From NCBI GenBank assembly GCA_023436525.1, contig JAEZIW010000039.1, positions 1-34,567 on the forward strand: a stretch of 34,567 nucleotides of DNA, read 5' to 3'. Below are positions 7,522 to 15,616 of this stretch, piece after piece. The position numbers and the translations under genes were made by a program. Every line of letters starts with the position of its first letter. Position 1 is the first letter of the stretch. The notes beneath the pieces are model-generated. The model was given only the letters and a program-made list of their open reading frames with translations, made no database searches and was not told the origin of the DNA. Source of the stretch: Bacillota bacterium (GTDB taxonomy: Bacteria; Bacillota; Clostridia; Christensenellales; SZUA-584).

Positions 7522-8163
7522 ATGATGCAGGATAACAGGATTTCGGATGCGGTCATACACAGGCTGCCCAAGTACTATAGGTACCTGTCTGAGCTGGAAA
7601 CAGCCGGGATTGAACGCGTGTCGTCGTCACGCATGAGCCATGATATGAGCCTCAACGCGTCTCAAATCAGGCGCGATCTTAACTGCTTCGGCGGTTTTGG
7701 GCAGCAGGGATACGGGTATCAGGTGAACCGTTTAAAGCAGGAGATTATGAAGATACTCGGTATCGGCTCAACTTACCGGGCTGTGGTTGTGGGTGCGGGC
7801 AATATCGGGCAAGCCCTTTTGAAATACCGTCACTTTGCCGAGGAAGGCTACGACATCATCGCGGTGTTTGATGCCGACGCGCAACAAATCGGCAAGGATG
7901 TCGGGGGTAAGACAATCCGCCCCATGTCTGAACTGAACGATTATGTTAAGGGAAATAATGTGGATATCGGCATTATCACGGTGCCCAAGCCCTATGCGCA
8001 AAAAACAGCCGATATGCTGGTCAGCCTTGGTGTTAAGGGAATATGGAATTTCGCGCCCGTGGATGTGGAAGTCAGGCGCGGCGTCAGCGTGGAGAATGTG
8101 CACCTGAGTGACAGCTTATATATTCTTTCCTATCATATGAGGGAAAAAAGTGAAAACAATTAA
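7522..8163 (+). CDS. rex: Redox-sensing transcriptional repressor Rex
   Basis: This 213-residue protein has the Rex layout. Residues 5-65 are a winged helix with S..S.QIRRDL.CFG.FG.QG.GY, the Rex DNA-binding signature. From about residue 86 a Rossmann domain with GAGNIG (91-96) senses the NADH/NAD+ ratio. Rex represses fermentation and respiration genes until NADH rises. The start is ATG 7522 or the adjacent ATG 7525; AGGAGGGG (7511-7518) fits 7525 slightly better. The in-frame upstream extension to 7399 has no ribosome site. It overlaps yjbQ by 14 bp. I did not find a clear Rex operator near its own promoter. Confidence 0.95.
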   Translation: MMQDNRISDAVIHRLPKYYRYLSELETAGIERVSSSRMSHDMSLNASQIRRDLNCFGGFGQQGYGYQVNRLKQEIMKILGIGSTYRAVVVGAGNIGQALLKYRHFAEEGYDIIAVFDADAQQIGKDVGGKTIRPMSELNDYVKGNNVDIGIITVPKPYAQKTADMLVSLGVKGIWNFAPVDVEVRRGVSVENVHLSDSLYILSYHMREKSENN

Positions 8164-8548
8164 CATAAGCAGCTCAAAAAGATGTGAGCTGATTGATATC
8201 ACACCCGAAGTTCGCCAGGCGGTAAAGGAAAGCGATACGAAAGATGGGCTGGTGTGTGTGTTTGTGCCGCATACCACGGCGGGTGTTTCCATCAATGAAA
8301 ATGCCGACCCGGATGTGAAACGCGATGTACTTTTTGCACTGGACCGCGCGGTGCCGGATGCCGGGTTCTATCACGGAGAAGGGAATTCAGATGCCCACAC
8401 AAAGGCCCTGATGACCGGGTTTTCCCAAACGGTGATCATTGAAGAAGGCCGATTGATTCTCGGCACATGGCAGAGCATATACTTTTGTGAATACGACGGG
8501 CCGCGGCAGCGCAAAGCACATATTAAGATAATAAAAAGTCCCGGTTAA
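8150..8548 (+). CDS. yjbQ: YjbQ/UPF0047 family protein (secondary thiamine-phosphate synthase-like)
   Basis: This 132-residue protein is full length for the family. It carries HTTAGVSINENADPDV, FYHGEGNSDAHTKA and LGTWQSIYFCEYDGPR, the conserved blocks that contain the likely metal- and phosphate-binding His, Glu and Asp. Members can weakly replace thiamine-phosphate synthase in Escherichia coli, but the true role is unsettled. The start is GTG 8150 inside the end of rex, with GAGGG at 8139-8143, so translation is coupled to rex. Nothing in the sequence links it to thiamine here. Confidence 0.9.
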   Translation: MKTINISSSKRCELIDITPEVRQAVKESDTKDGLVCVFVPHTTAGVSINENADPDVKRDVLFALDRAVPDAGFYHGEGNSDAHTKALMTGFSQTVIIEEGRLILGTWQSIYFCEYDGPRQRKAHIKIIKSPG

Positions 8549-8595
8549 TGAGTCATGACAAAATTGTAAAATCAATGACAATACATGCTTGCGTA

Positions 8596-8624
8596 TTTAC
8601 AACGGCATTAAATTATTGTATCTT
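8596..8624 (+). promoter_or_regulatory. Candidate promoter of the first VanW-family gene
   Basis: TTTACA (8596-8601) and TATCTT (8619-8624) are separated by 17 bp, 39 bp before the TTG start of the downstream gene. Confidence 0.5.
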
Positions 8625-8663
8625 AAGCTGAGTTGTTGCATAGCAGAAAGGGGAGTCTGAGCG

Positions 8664-10169
8664 TTGCAAAAACGAAGGAAACAAAACGACATGTATAAAA
8701 TGCTGATGATGGCATTTGGCATATTGATCGTGGTGCTGATTGTGGTGCTGATATTGCTGCTGGCGGGCGTGGATAAAACGGCCGAGCAGCGGGAAGCCGG
8801 CCTTGTGGAAACGGGGCGGTTTTTAAGCGGTGTCTCCGTAGAAGGTGTGGACCTTTCAGGGCGGACGATGGAAGAGGCATTGGCGGATGCGACGCTGCTG
8901 TCGATCGCACAGCAAAAAGAAGCCGCTTTCACGTATACATTTACAGCCGGTTCCAATCAATTCACATACAATGCTGCGGAGCTCGGTTTGACATCCAGCC
9001 TTAAGCAAACGCTGGTTGAGGCGATGAAGTACGGGCAGCTGGCAGACGGCGAGACGCTCAGAGAGCAGCAGCGGCAGGCCAAGGAAAGCGGCTACGATTT
9101 CAAGCTCGGTATGCACGCAGACGAAGCGCTTGTGCTGGAAAAACTGACGGCACTGAAGCCGTCTATGGATAAACTGCCGCAGGACGCGACGCTGAATATC
9201 CGTGACGATGTGCAGGGGGAAGCCCGCTTTGAATATATCGATGCCGTAACGGGTGTGGATATTGACGCGGCGGCTTTTGCCAAGCTGCTGTGCCAAAAAA
9301 TCAACAGCGGTGATGTCAGCCCTTTGGAAGCGCCCGCCATTATAACGAATCCGAAGATTAATATCGAAACGCTAAAGGCGAACACGAAGCTGATCAGCAG
9401 CTATCAGTCGAGCTTTAAAGGCGGCAGCCTTGAAAATAAAGACCGCGTGACCAACATTCGCATCATGGCAGACATTGTAAACGGCACGGTGATAGATCCG
9501 GGTATTACATGGTCTATCAACGATGCAGCCGGCCCCAGAGACGACAAAACGGCCAAAACGATCGGCTGGGCGTATGCGCCGGGCATTGCGGACGGTAAAT
9601 ACCGCATGGAAGTGGGCGGCGGTGTGTGTCAGGTATCAAGCACGCTTTATAACGCTGCCATACGTGCGGAATTAACCATCGTGGCCAGAAGGCCGCACAG
9701 CTGGCCGTCGAATTATATCCCCGAGGGCATGGATGCGACAATCAGTACGGTCAGCCCAGACTTAAAACTCGGCAATCCTTATGATATGCCGATATACATT
9801 GAGTCGGTGCTCAATGAAGACGAGAAAACGTTGACTGTGAATATTTACGGGCCGCCGCTGGCACATGGCTACATCGTTGATTTTGAGAACAAGAAGGTGG
9901 CGTTTGAACCCGCGCCGGAGCCGGTTATTCATTACAATGCGGCAGTAGATAAAGAAGGCACACCGATTCCCGTTGGACAGAAGGTGGTTTGGAAAGAAAG
10001 CCACGCAAGCCAGACGTGGGACGTTTATAAGCTGTATAAGGATGCCGACGGCAATGTGGTGAAGCGTTTTTCGGAGCCCTTCTCTCACAACGTCTATAAA
10101 TCATTCACAGGTGAGATATATATGAACGGGCCTGACCCGGATGCACCGGTGGCACCTCCTGCACAATAA
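8664..10169 (+). CDS. VanW-family membrane-anchored cell-wall protein (copy 1)
   Basis: This 501-residue protein has an N-terminal anchor helix (about residues 14-36). Next come one or two putative peptidoglycan-binding (PG_binding_4-like) units, with VEGVDLSGRTMEEAL at about 55-70. A VanW domain spans roughly residues 250-385, with INDAAGPR, GGGVCQVSSTLYNA and P..MDATIS.VSPDLKL. The C-terminus has the repeated-type F..Y.SFTGEIYMNGPDPDAP. The start is TTG 8664 with AGAAAGGGGAG at 8645-8655. The name VanW comes from vancomycin clusters, but isolated homologues are common and no resistance is implied. It is paralogous to the next gene and has its own promoter. Confidence 0.88.
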   Translation: MQKRRKQNDMYKMLMMAFGILIVVLIVVLILLLAGVDKTAEQREAGLVETGRFLSGVSVEGVDLSGRTMEEALADATLLSIAQQKEAAFTYTFTAGSNQFTYNAAELGLTSSLKQTLVEAMKYGQLADGETLREQQRQAKESGYDFKLGMHADEALVLEKLTALKPSMDKLPQDATLNIRDDVQGEARFEYIDAVTGVDIDAAAFAKLLCQKINSGDVSPLEAPAIITNPKINIETLKANTKLISSYQSSFKGGSLENKDRVTNIRIMADIVNGTVIDPGITWSINDAAGPRDDKTAKTIGWAYAPGIADGKYRMEVGGGVCQVSSTLYNAAIRAELTIVARRPHSWPSNYIPEGMDATISTVSPDLKLGNPYDMPIYIESVLNEDEKTLTVNIYGPPLAHGYIVDFENKKVAFEPAPEPVIHYNAAVDKEGTPIPVGQKVVWKESHASQTWDVYKLYKDADGNVVKRFSEPFSHNVYKSFTGEIYMNGPDPDAPVAPPAQ

Positions 10170-10203
10170 CGGGCTAAAGCGTAACTGTGGATTTTTGTTT
10201 CGA

Positions 10204-10232
10204 TTTACAAACGGGCTTTATTATTATATGAT
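10204..10232 (+). promoter_or_regulatory. Candidate promoter of the second VanW-family gene
   Basis: TTTACA (10204-10209) and TATGAT (10227-10232) have an exact 17-bp spacer, 38 bp before the ATG. The two VanW genes are therefore probably separate units. Confidence 0.6.
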
Positions 10233-10269
10233 AGATAAAGCTGGACATAGCTAACTGGAGGAAGAAGGA

Positions 10270-11964
10270 ATGGCCGAAGAGGCAACAATCACTGTGGTGA
10301 AAAAAGGCGCGAGAAAGCCAGACAATAAACTTAAAGTTATTTTAATCGTGGCTGCTGGTGTGCTCGTTGTGGGGCTCGGTGTGGCAGCTGTGCTGCTGCT
10401 GGGCAATACCAGTGCAGCCAATGTGGAGCGTATTATCGAGTTCAATACGGTGGCGCAGGGCATATCGGTGCACGGTATCGATATCTCCGGCATGACGGAG
10501 GAGCAGGCTCTTGAAGCCACCAAAGACGTAGAAAGCCAGATAATGGGCGGAACCCAGCTTCAGTTCGACATCGGCGGCGAGATAACAACGCTGGATGCAC
10601 CGTCTGTCGGGCTGACGACCGATTATAAAGATGTGATTGAACAGGCCATTAAGTTTGGGCGTACCGGCGATTTTGCCGCGCGTATGACGGATCTTGCAGC
10701 GGCGAAAAGCGGGAAGAATTTTGAGGTCAGTGTGAATGCGGACGAAGAGTCCGTAAAATCGGCATTAACCGCTCTTGATACCTCACTTAACGTGGCGGCA
10801 CAGGACGCGTCGTTTGTGTTTATGAAAGACGGCTACTTTGCGGATGGCACGCCTTATGACCCGGCCACTTATGATGCGGCCGCCAAAGGGGCGCCGCAGC
10901 TTGTGATGCTGGCCGACGATCAAAAGCCGAACAAATTCAGATACGAATACTGGAACAATAACAAATACGTTGACGGATACATCCCCACGCAAGCCTATAT
11001 TTCACGGTTTTTATATACGCCTGAAAAGCGCGGATTGGCCACAGATGTGAATGAATTGACCGCGCTGGTTCTCAAGGCGGTGGAAGACGGCGATTTAAGC
11101 TCTGTGATTACCGCGCCGACGACTGTGACGGAACCGACCGTAAAGCTTGATCAAATCAAGGCACAGACTCAGCTGATTGCATCGTGGACAAGCAGCTATT
11201 CCAAGCACAACAACGGAAACCGTATTAAGAACGTTGCCAAAATGCTGGGCATTGTGAACGGAACCATATTAGAGCCGGGCGTGGTGTGGTCGATCAATGA
11301 GACGGCGGGGCCGAGAAGCATTTCGAAAGGTTGGTACGAAGCGGCCGGAATTAAAGGCGGTGCCTACGTGCCCGATCCGGGCGGTGGTGTCTGTCAGGTA
11401 TCAAGCACGCTTTATAACGCGTGTATTCGCGCAGGTGTTGGGATTGAGAGTGCGACGCACCATTCTATCATCTCCGATTATATACCCATTGGCCTCGATG
11501 CGACGATCAGCACAGGCAGCCCTGATTTAAAGCTGAAGAATGTGAATGCGACACCGATGTATATCGTGACGTATATGAACAGAGACGAGCAGAATGTCAC
11601 TGTTGAGATTTACGGAACACCGGTGGTAGACCCCACCCACGGTGACGTGATACTGACATATGAATCGAAAAGAGGCGGTACGGCTGCAACGCCGGCGACA
11701 GACTATTTTTATAACGCTGTTGCAACGCCCGACGGTACGCCGATAGCCCCCGGTGCGTCAGTAACGTATCGGGAAGCGCGTGGGGCGACTTCGGCCACAG
11801 CCTATAAAATTATTAAAGACCTGCAGGGCAAAGAGTTGAGCCGGGACGTTTTTGAAAAGCATACTTACAGATCGTATACCGGTCAGGTGTATGTCAATGG
11901 TCCTGACCCGAGTATTCCGGTGATACCGGTGCCCGATCCGAATGCACCCGTGCCAACAGCGTAA
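10270..11964 (+). CDS. VanW-family membrane-anchored cell-wall protein (copy 2)
   Basis: This 564-residue paralogue of the preceding gene has the same order. A membrane helix lies at about residues 21-44, and the first putative peptidoglycan-binding unit starts VHGIDISGMTEEQAL. A VanW domain follows with INETAGPRS, GGGVCQVSSTLYNA and P.GLDATISTGSPDLKL. The protein ends Y.SYTGQVYVNGPDPS.PV. It is about 60 residues longer, mainly from a Tyr/Asn/Asp-rich insert near residues 175-240 (DGYFADGTPYDP...RYEYWNNNKYVDGYIP). GGAGGAAGAAGG precedes ATG 10270. A stretch of about 24 bp around the CQVSSTLYN codons is identical in both genes, consistent with an old tandem duplication. Confidence 0.88.
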   Translation: MAEEATITVVKKGARKPDNKLKVILIVAAGVLVVGLGVAAVLLLGNTSAANVERIIEFNTVAQGISVHGIDISGMTEEQALEATKDVESQIMGGTQLQFDIGGEITTLDAPSVGLTTDYKDVIEQAIKFGRTGDFAARMTDLAAAKSGKNFEVSVNADEESVKSALTALDTSLNVAAQDASFVFMKDGYFADGTPYDPATYDAAAKGAPQLVMLADDQKPNKFRYEYWNNNKYVDGYIPTQAYISRFLYTPEKRGLATDVNELTALVLKAVEDGDLSSVITAPTTVTEPTVKLDQIKAQTQLIASWTSSYSKHNNGNRIKNVAKMLGIVNGTILEPGVVWSINETAGPRSISKGWYEAAGIKGGAYVPDPGGGVCQVSSTLYNACIRAGVGIESATHHSIISDYIPIGLDATISTGSPDLKLKNVNATPMYIVTYMNRDEQNVTVEIYGTPVVDPTHGDVILTYESKRGGTAATPATDYFYNAVATPDGTPIAPGASVTYREARGATSATAYKIIKDLQGKELSRDVFEKHTYRSYTGQVYVNGPDPSIPVIPVPDPNAPVPTA

Positions 11965-12022
11965 AAAAGTTGGCAAAATGCTTAAAAACCGCATGGAATG
12001 GGCGAATTTAAGCGTATCGGTG

Positions 12023-12051
12023 TTGACGGATAAATAGTTTGATGATATGAT
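12023..12051 (+). promoter_or_regulatory. Strong promoter of the zinc-ribbon gene
   Basis: TTGACG (12023-12028), a 17-bp spacer and TATGAT (12046-12051) predict a start near 12058, about 160 nt upstream of the coding region. Confidence 0.7.
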
Positions 12052-12057
12052 GATTCT

Positions 12058-12216
12058 AATAAGGTTTATGCGGTTGTGATAGACCGCATATAAATCCTAT
12101 GGTCGTCCGAAGCCGAAGAAAAGAGTTTCTAGCCGCGTGTTTGTTTCAAACATGTATCCGGAGTTAAGAAATGTCATCTCGTCTTTAAGTACCATGGTTA
12201 CAAAAAAGGAGAAAAA
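12058..12216 (+). promoter_or_regulatory. Long structured 5' leader of the zinc-ribbon gene
   Basis: The leader contains a hairpin TATGCGGT/ACCGCATA (12067-12074 with 12083-12090). A second hairpin TGTTTG/CAAACA (12138-12143 with 12147-12152) has a TTT loop. A self-complementary ACCATGGT lies near 12190-12197, just before the ribosome site AAAGGAG. No terminator is visible in it. It could be a cis-regulatory RNA or temperature-sensitive leader; I could not assign it to a known riboswitch class. Confidence 0.45.
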
Positions 12217-12498
12217 ATGTTTGAAGACAAGACACTGACGTGTGCGGATTGCGGTTCTCATTTTGTGTTTACCGCGTCTGAGCAGGAATTCTATCGGGAA
12301 AAGGGTTTTGAGAACGAACCCAAGAGATGTCCGCAGTGCCGCCAGAGCAGAAAACATCAGAAGAGAACGAGCGATCGTCCTATGTTTGATGCCACCTGTG
12401 CAGAGTGCGGTACCACGACCAAAGTTCCGTTCCAGCCCACGGGCGAGAGACCTGTATATTGCAGCGATTGCTTCAGAGCAAGAAGAGATCGTTACTAA
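12217..12498 (+). CDS. Small zinc-ribbon protein with two CxxC pairs per half
   Basis: This 93-residue protein has C9-x2-C12 and, about 27 residues on, C-P-Q-C. After an RxxQKRTSDRPMFDA linker it repeats C-A-E-C and C-S-D-C, so there are four CxxC knuckles, enough for two zinc ribbons. It matches the widespread zf-trcl / CxxC zinc-ribbon proteins of anaerobes and Firmicutes (TLTC.DCG..FVFTA.EQEFY..KGF.NEP.RC). Their role is unknown but they look like nucleic-acid binders. It is rich in Arg/Lys. ATG 12217 follows AAAGGAG at good spacing. It is monocistronic, between a strong promoter and a terminator. Confidence 0.88.
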   Translation: MFEDKTLTCADCGSHFVFTASEQEFYREKGFENEPKRCPQCRQSRKHQKRTSDRPMFDATCAECGTTTKVPFQPTGERPVYCSDCFRARRDRY

Positions 12499-12514
12499 GG
12501 TTAATCAGCACAAT

Positions 12515-12547
12515 AGCGCCGTGTTCCATGTGGATGCGGCGCTTTTT
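12515..12547 (+). terminator. Intrinsic terminator of the zinc-ribbon gene
   Basis: AGCGCCG (12515-12521) pairs with CGGCGCT (12537-12543), with a partly pairable loop, followed by TTTT. Confidence 0.85.
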
Positions 12548-12662
12548 GTTTGACATCGGGTTTGAAGCCAAGAGCGCCTATAGATAAGAAATTGACCAAT
12601 GCATCGTTGCTGATAATTGGAATCACTTTTAGAGAAGGGATTTTGCGCTAAATACATTGATT

Positions 12663-12676
12663 TCTTTTCGAAAAGA
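12663..12676. promoter_or_regulatory. 14-bp perfect palindrome upstream of the Lrp gene
   Basis: TCTTTTCGAAAAGA is perfectly self-complementary and lies 32 bp before the -35 of the Lrp-family promoter. It could be an operator, perhaps for autoregulation. This is inference from position only. Confidence 0.35.
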
Positions 12677-12708
12677 GCGAACATTTGCCGACGCCCGTAT
12701 ATTTGTGT

Positions 12709-12738
12709 TTGACGCTGAACGGGCGGCAGTGGTACAAT
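12709..12738 (+). promoter_or_regulatory. Promoter of the lrp-aminotransferase operon
   Basis: TTGACG (12709-12714) and TACAAT (12733-12738) have an 18-bp spacer, 37 bp before the ATG. Confidence 0.65.
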
Positions 12739-12775
12739 ACGAAAAATAACGGAGTGTGCACGGAGGGGTATATCA

Positions 12776-13270
12776 ATGAAGAATAATTTGTATTGTGAAA
12801 TTCTCGATATGCTGGAGCAGGATGCCAGAGCCAGCATAGACGATATGGCCTTGATGACCGGCGCTTCGGCAGAGCAGATAAAAGAAGCCATTGCTAATCT
12901 GGAGCAGGAAAAGATCATCGTCAAATACACGGCGATTGTCAATAGAGAAAAAGTGGCTTCGGAGGAAGCCGAGGCACTGATTGAGGTTAAAGTTGTTCCC
13001 AAGCGCGGGCTTGGATATGATGATCTGGCGGAACGGATTTACGGCTTTAACGAAGTTAAATCCGTCTATTTGATGTCGGGCACGTATGATCTGTCTGTGG
13101 TGATACGCGCTAACAGCATGAAGCAAATATCGCAGTTCGTTTTTGAAAAGCTAGCCGTACTCGAAGGTGTTTCAAGCACGGTGACGCACTTCATCATGAG
13201 AAAATACAAAGAGCAGGGCGTTATACTCACAGCGAAAGAGCAGGAGGAAAGGCTGGTGGTATCGCCATGA
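12776..13270 (+). CDS. Lrp/AsnC-family transcriptional regulator
   Basis: This 164-residue protein has an N-terminal winged helix-turn-helix (about residues 4-50: ILDMLEQDARASIDDMA.MTG.S...I..AI..LE..KII). An Lrp-type RAM ligand-binding domain (about 68-145) follows, with G.YDL and the V..L.GV..T.T.FIM pattern. The family forms octamers that sense amino acids. ATG 12776 follows CGGAGGGG. The stop overlaps the aminotransferase start (ATGA), so the two proteins are made together. The likely target is this same operon, with an amino acid of the aminotransferase pathway as effector. The C-terminal tail (about residues 147-164) is longer than in E. coli Lrp. Confidence 0.92.
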   Translation: MKNNLYCEILDMLEQDARASIDDMALMTGASAEQIKEAIANLEQEKIIVKYTAIVNREKVASEEAEALIEVKVVPKRGLGYDDLAERIYGFNEVKSVYLMSGTYDLSVVIRANSMKQISQFVFEKLAVLEGVSSTVTHFIMRKYKEQGVILTAKEQEERLVVSP

Positions 13271-14442
13271 CGATGGAACAAAAAGTATCGACAGTCGTAA
13301 GAGATATGCCGCCTTCGGGTATTCGCAAGTTCTTTGACATCGCCAGTGAAATGAAAGACTGTATTTCGCTTGGCGTCGGTGAGCCTGATTTTGACACACC
13401 GTGGAATATACGCGAAAGCGCCATATACTCACTCGAAGCTGGGCGGACGCATTACACATCGAATCATGGCAGCACCGAGCTGCGTAAAGCCATACGCGAT
13501 TATATGGACATGCGTTTCTCTCTGACGTATGATATCAGCCAGATTGTTGTTACGGTGGGTGCAAGCGAAGGCCTTGATCTTGCGTTTCGGGCAATTATGA
13601 ACCCGGGTGACGAGGTGATTGTACCGGCGCCGTCTTATGTGGCTTATATGCCCGGTGTGACGCTGGCGGGCGGAAAGCCCGTGCCCATGATATTAACGGA
13701 AGAGGATCAATTCCGTATTACACCCGAAAGCCTGAAGGCAGCGATTACGAGCAAATCCAAAGCGGTAATCATCGCTTTTCCCAACAATCCGACGGGCGCG
13801 ATCATGACGAAAGAGGATTACGAAAAAATCGTGGATATCATCATCGAGCACGATTTGGTTGTGATTGCGGATGAGGTATACGCTGAGCTGACCTACGAGA
13901 AGCAGCATTTTTCTATCGCCCAGCTGCCGGGTATGAAGGAACGTACCATCGTCATCAGCGGTTTTTCCAAAGCGTTTGCAATGACGGGTTTTCGTCTTGG
14001 CTATGCGGCCGGGCCTAAGCCATTTATTGATGCGATGGTTAAGATTCACCAGTATACAATGCTGTGTGCGGCAGGTATGAGCCAGGATGCAGGCGCCGAA
14101 GCGATGCGCTATGAGTGCAGCCACGAATTTGTGCAAATAAAACAGATGATGCGAGAATACAACCGCCGCAGGCGTTTGATGTACACATCATTTAACGAAA
14201 TGGGGTTAAAATGCTTTGAACCGCTCGGCGCGTTCTATGTTTTCCCCAACATCAGTTCAACGGGGCTCAAATCCGATGAGTTCTGTAAACGGCTGCTGTT
14301 TGAGAAAAAGGTGGCCTGCGTGCCGGGTACTGCTTTTGGGGATACGATGCATAATTTTATGCGCTGCTCATATGCAACCTCATTTGAGAATCTTAAAGAG
14401 GCGCTTGTCCGCATCAAAAGCTTTGTGGAGAGCCTTAAATAG
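13267..14442 (+). CDS. PLP-dependent class I/II aminotransferase
   Basis: This 391-residue fold-type I aminotransferase has the N-terminal substrate loop ISLGVGEPDFDTP and the cofactor residues V.VGASEGLD, NNPTGA and D-E-V-Y (ADEVYAEL). The Schiff-base Lys is K235 in SGFSKAFAMTGFRLGY, and the carboxylate-binding Arg is near the end in FMRCSYA. It resembles the AraT/PatA/aspartate aminotransferase subgroup common in Firmicutes; exact substrates cannot be read from sequence. It is translationally coupled to the upstream Lrp regulator by a 4-bp overlap and followed by a perfect terminator, forming a two-gene operon. Confidence 0.93.
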   Translation: MTMEQKVSTVVRDMPPSGIRKFFDIASEMKDCISLGVGEPDFDTPWNIRESAIYSLEAGRTHYTSNHGSTELRKAIRDYMDMRFSLTYDISQIVVTVGASEGLDLAFRAIMNPGDEVIVPAPSYVAYMPGVTLAGGKPVPMILTEEDQFRITPESLKAAITSKSKAVIIAFPNNPTGAIMTKEDYEKIVDIIIEHDLVVIADEVYAELTYEKQHFSIAQLPGMKERTIVISGFSKAFAMTGFRLGYAAGPKPFIDAMVKIHQYTMLCAAGMSQDAGAEAMRYECSHEFVQIKQMMREYNRRRRLMYTSFNEMGLKCFEPLGAFYVFPNISSTGLKSDEFCKRLLFEKKVACVPGTAFGDTMHNFMRCSYATSFENLKEALVRIKSFVESLK

Positions 14443-14450
14443 CAGAAATC

Positions 14451-14475
14451 AAAAACGGCCGATAAGGCCGTTTTT
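14451..14475. terminator. Intrinsic terminator after the aminotransferase
   Basis: AAAAACGGCC (14451-14460) pairs perfectly with GGCCGTTTTT (14466-14475) around a 5-nt loop. Confidence 0.93.
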
Positions 14476-14516
14476 AATTGAACTAAAAAGCTGATTATTA
14501 AAAAGCCCTTTGGCTG

Positions 14517-14545
14517 TTGCAAAATGAACACCCATGAACTATAAA
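14517..14545 (+). promoter_or_regulatory. Candidate promoter of the membrane LuxR gene
   Basis: TTGCAA (14517-14522), a 17-bp spacer and TATAAA (14540-14545) lie 43 bp upstream of the chosen ATG. Confidence 0.5.
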
Positions 14546-14588
14546 TAAATTGCAGACTTCAGCGGGCAATCGGAAGGGTCGTCTGATT

Positions 14589-15500
14589 ATGGAACATCTC
14601 ATCGTGCTTTTTTACATTCTGTCATTTACTTTAGGCTTTTCCGTTATTCTTATTTTGTTGTTTTTATGGATTAAGAATCGGCCTAAAATTCTTAAGCTGT
14701 TTTTACTATGCGCCGTTGCATTAACGCTTATTTTGATTGAGCAGATGGTAACCGCATACGCTTTAACAAATGCCGTTGAAAGCAGCCTTCTAAAAACACT
14801 ATTGAGATTTGTATCGGCGGCAGGATGTTCGCTGCTTATCTATTCGTTCACCAGTTTAACTTATACACTTCTCGAAAAAGATATGTCCACAAATGTCTTT
14901 TCGATTTTGGTCGGTTATTCAATGATACCTGTGCTAGTATCAGTTATGTTTGATATAACAGGTGTGCAAGTCATTCTTTGGTTGGGCAGCGCGCTGTTTT
15001 TCGCCAATATACTGTATAATACACTGATGTTATTGGTTCATCTTTCTCAAATTCGTTTTTCTATGATACGCAACGGAATAAGAAACCTGTTGCTGATATC
15101 TCTTCTGCTGTTTCCTGTATTATTCGCGGATATCTTTGCTGAAAGAATCGGTGAAACATTCTCGTTTGGTCTTTTCTCGGTTTTTGTTTTTTACAGCATT
15201 TTTTGCGCAATGAGTTTTTTTTATATCGTCAAAGGATTTAATATTCAATTCAACCGATCGCGTCAGCAATATAATCGTGATAATAGCGAAGCTATATTGG
15301 ATGCTTTTCATATTACAAACCGTGAAAAAGAAATTATCGGTTTTTTAGTGACAGGTTTGACATACCGGCAGATCGGCGAAAAGCTGGCCATTTCAATCCC
15401 AACCGTCAAAACACACGTAGCCAACATCTACAAGAAGATGAACGTGCAAAATAAGATTGAATTAATCAATGCTGTCCAATCCCATCATGTTCCCATGTAA
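14589..15500 (+). CDS. Membrane-embedded LuxR-type transcriptional regulator
   Basis: This 303-residue protein has about seven hydrophobic helices in residues 1-225, then a LuxR/GerE helix-turn-helix at about 242-298. The HTH reads T.REKEIIGFLVTGLTYRQIGEKLAISIPTVKTHVANIYKKMNVQNK, with all the usual positions. No sensor domain other than the membrane bundle is seen, so the signal is probably detected in or near the membrane. ATG 14589 follows GGAAGGG at a rather long spacing of 11 nt; an upstream TTG at 14550 has no ribosome site. The gene is AT-rich compared with neighbours. It sits 116 bp before an FMN-binding protein gene that has its own promoter and is a plausible target. Confidence 0.82.
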   Translation: MEHLIVLFYILSFTLGFSVILILLFLWIKNRPKILKLFLLCAVALTLILIEQMVTAYALTNAVESSLLKTLLRFVSAAGCSLLIYSFTSLTYTLLEKDMSTNVFSILVGYSMIPVLVSVMFDITGVQVILWLGSALFFANILYNTLMLLVHLSQIRFSMIRNGIRNLLLISLLLFPVLFADIFAERIGETFSFGLFSVFVFYSIFCAMSFFYIVKGFNIQFNRSRQQYNRDNSEAILDAFHITNREKEIIGFLVTGLTYRQIGEKLAISIPTVKTHVANIYKKMNVQNKIELINAVQSHHVPM

Positions 15501-15558
15501 AATGAAACTCATACAAAAGTATGATGAGTAAAATCAAAAAAATCAGCCTTTTTCTCGA

Positions 15559-15587
15559 TTGATTCTCTTAAGTATGAACGATACAAT
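15559..15587 (+). promoter_or_regulatory. Candidate promoter of the FMN-binding protein gene
   Basis: TTGATT (15559-15564) and TACAAT (15582-15587) have a 17-bp spacer, 29 bp before the ATG. Confidence 0.55.
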
Positions 15588-15616
15588 CCCTCTATAAATT
15601 TTATGGAGGATGTCTA

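Noticed and set aside
8664..11964. Vancomycin resistance locus
   Set aside because: Only VanW-family domains are present; there is no ligase, VanH, VanX or two-component system nearby.
11951..11975. TGCCAAC/GTTGGCA hairpin at the end of the second VanW gene as a terminator
   Set aside because: It spans the stop codon and has no T-run on the plus strand, so termination is unlikely.
12084..12135. Purine-riboswitch-like fragments (CATATAAATCC and AGTTTCTAGCC) in the zinc-ribbon leader
   Set aside because: The loop signatures, the third stem and the closing strand of the first stem of the purine aptamer are not found, and the gene is unrelated to purines. It is treated only as a structured leader.
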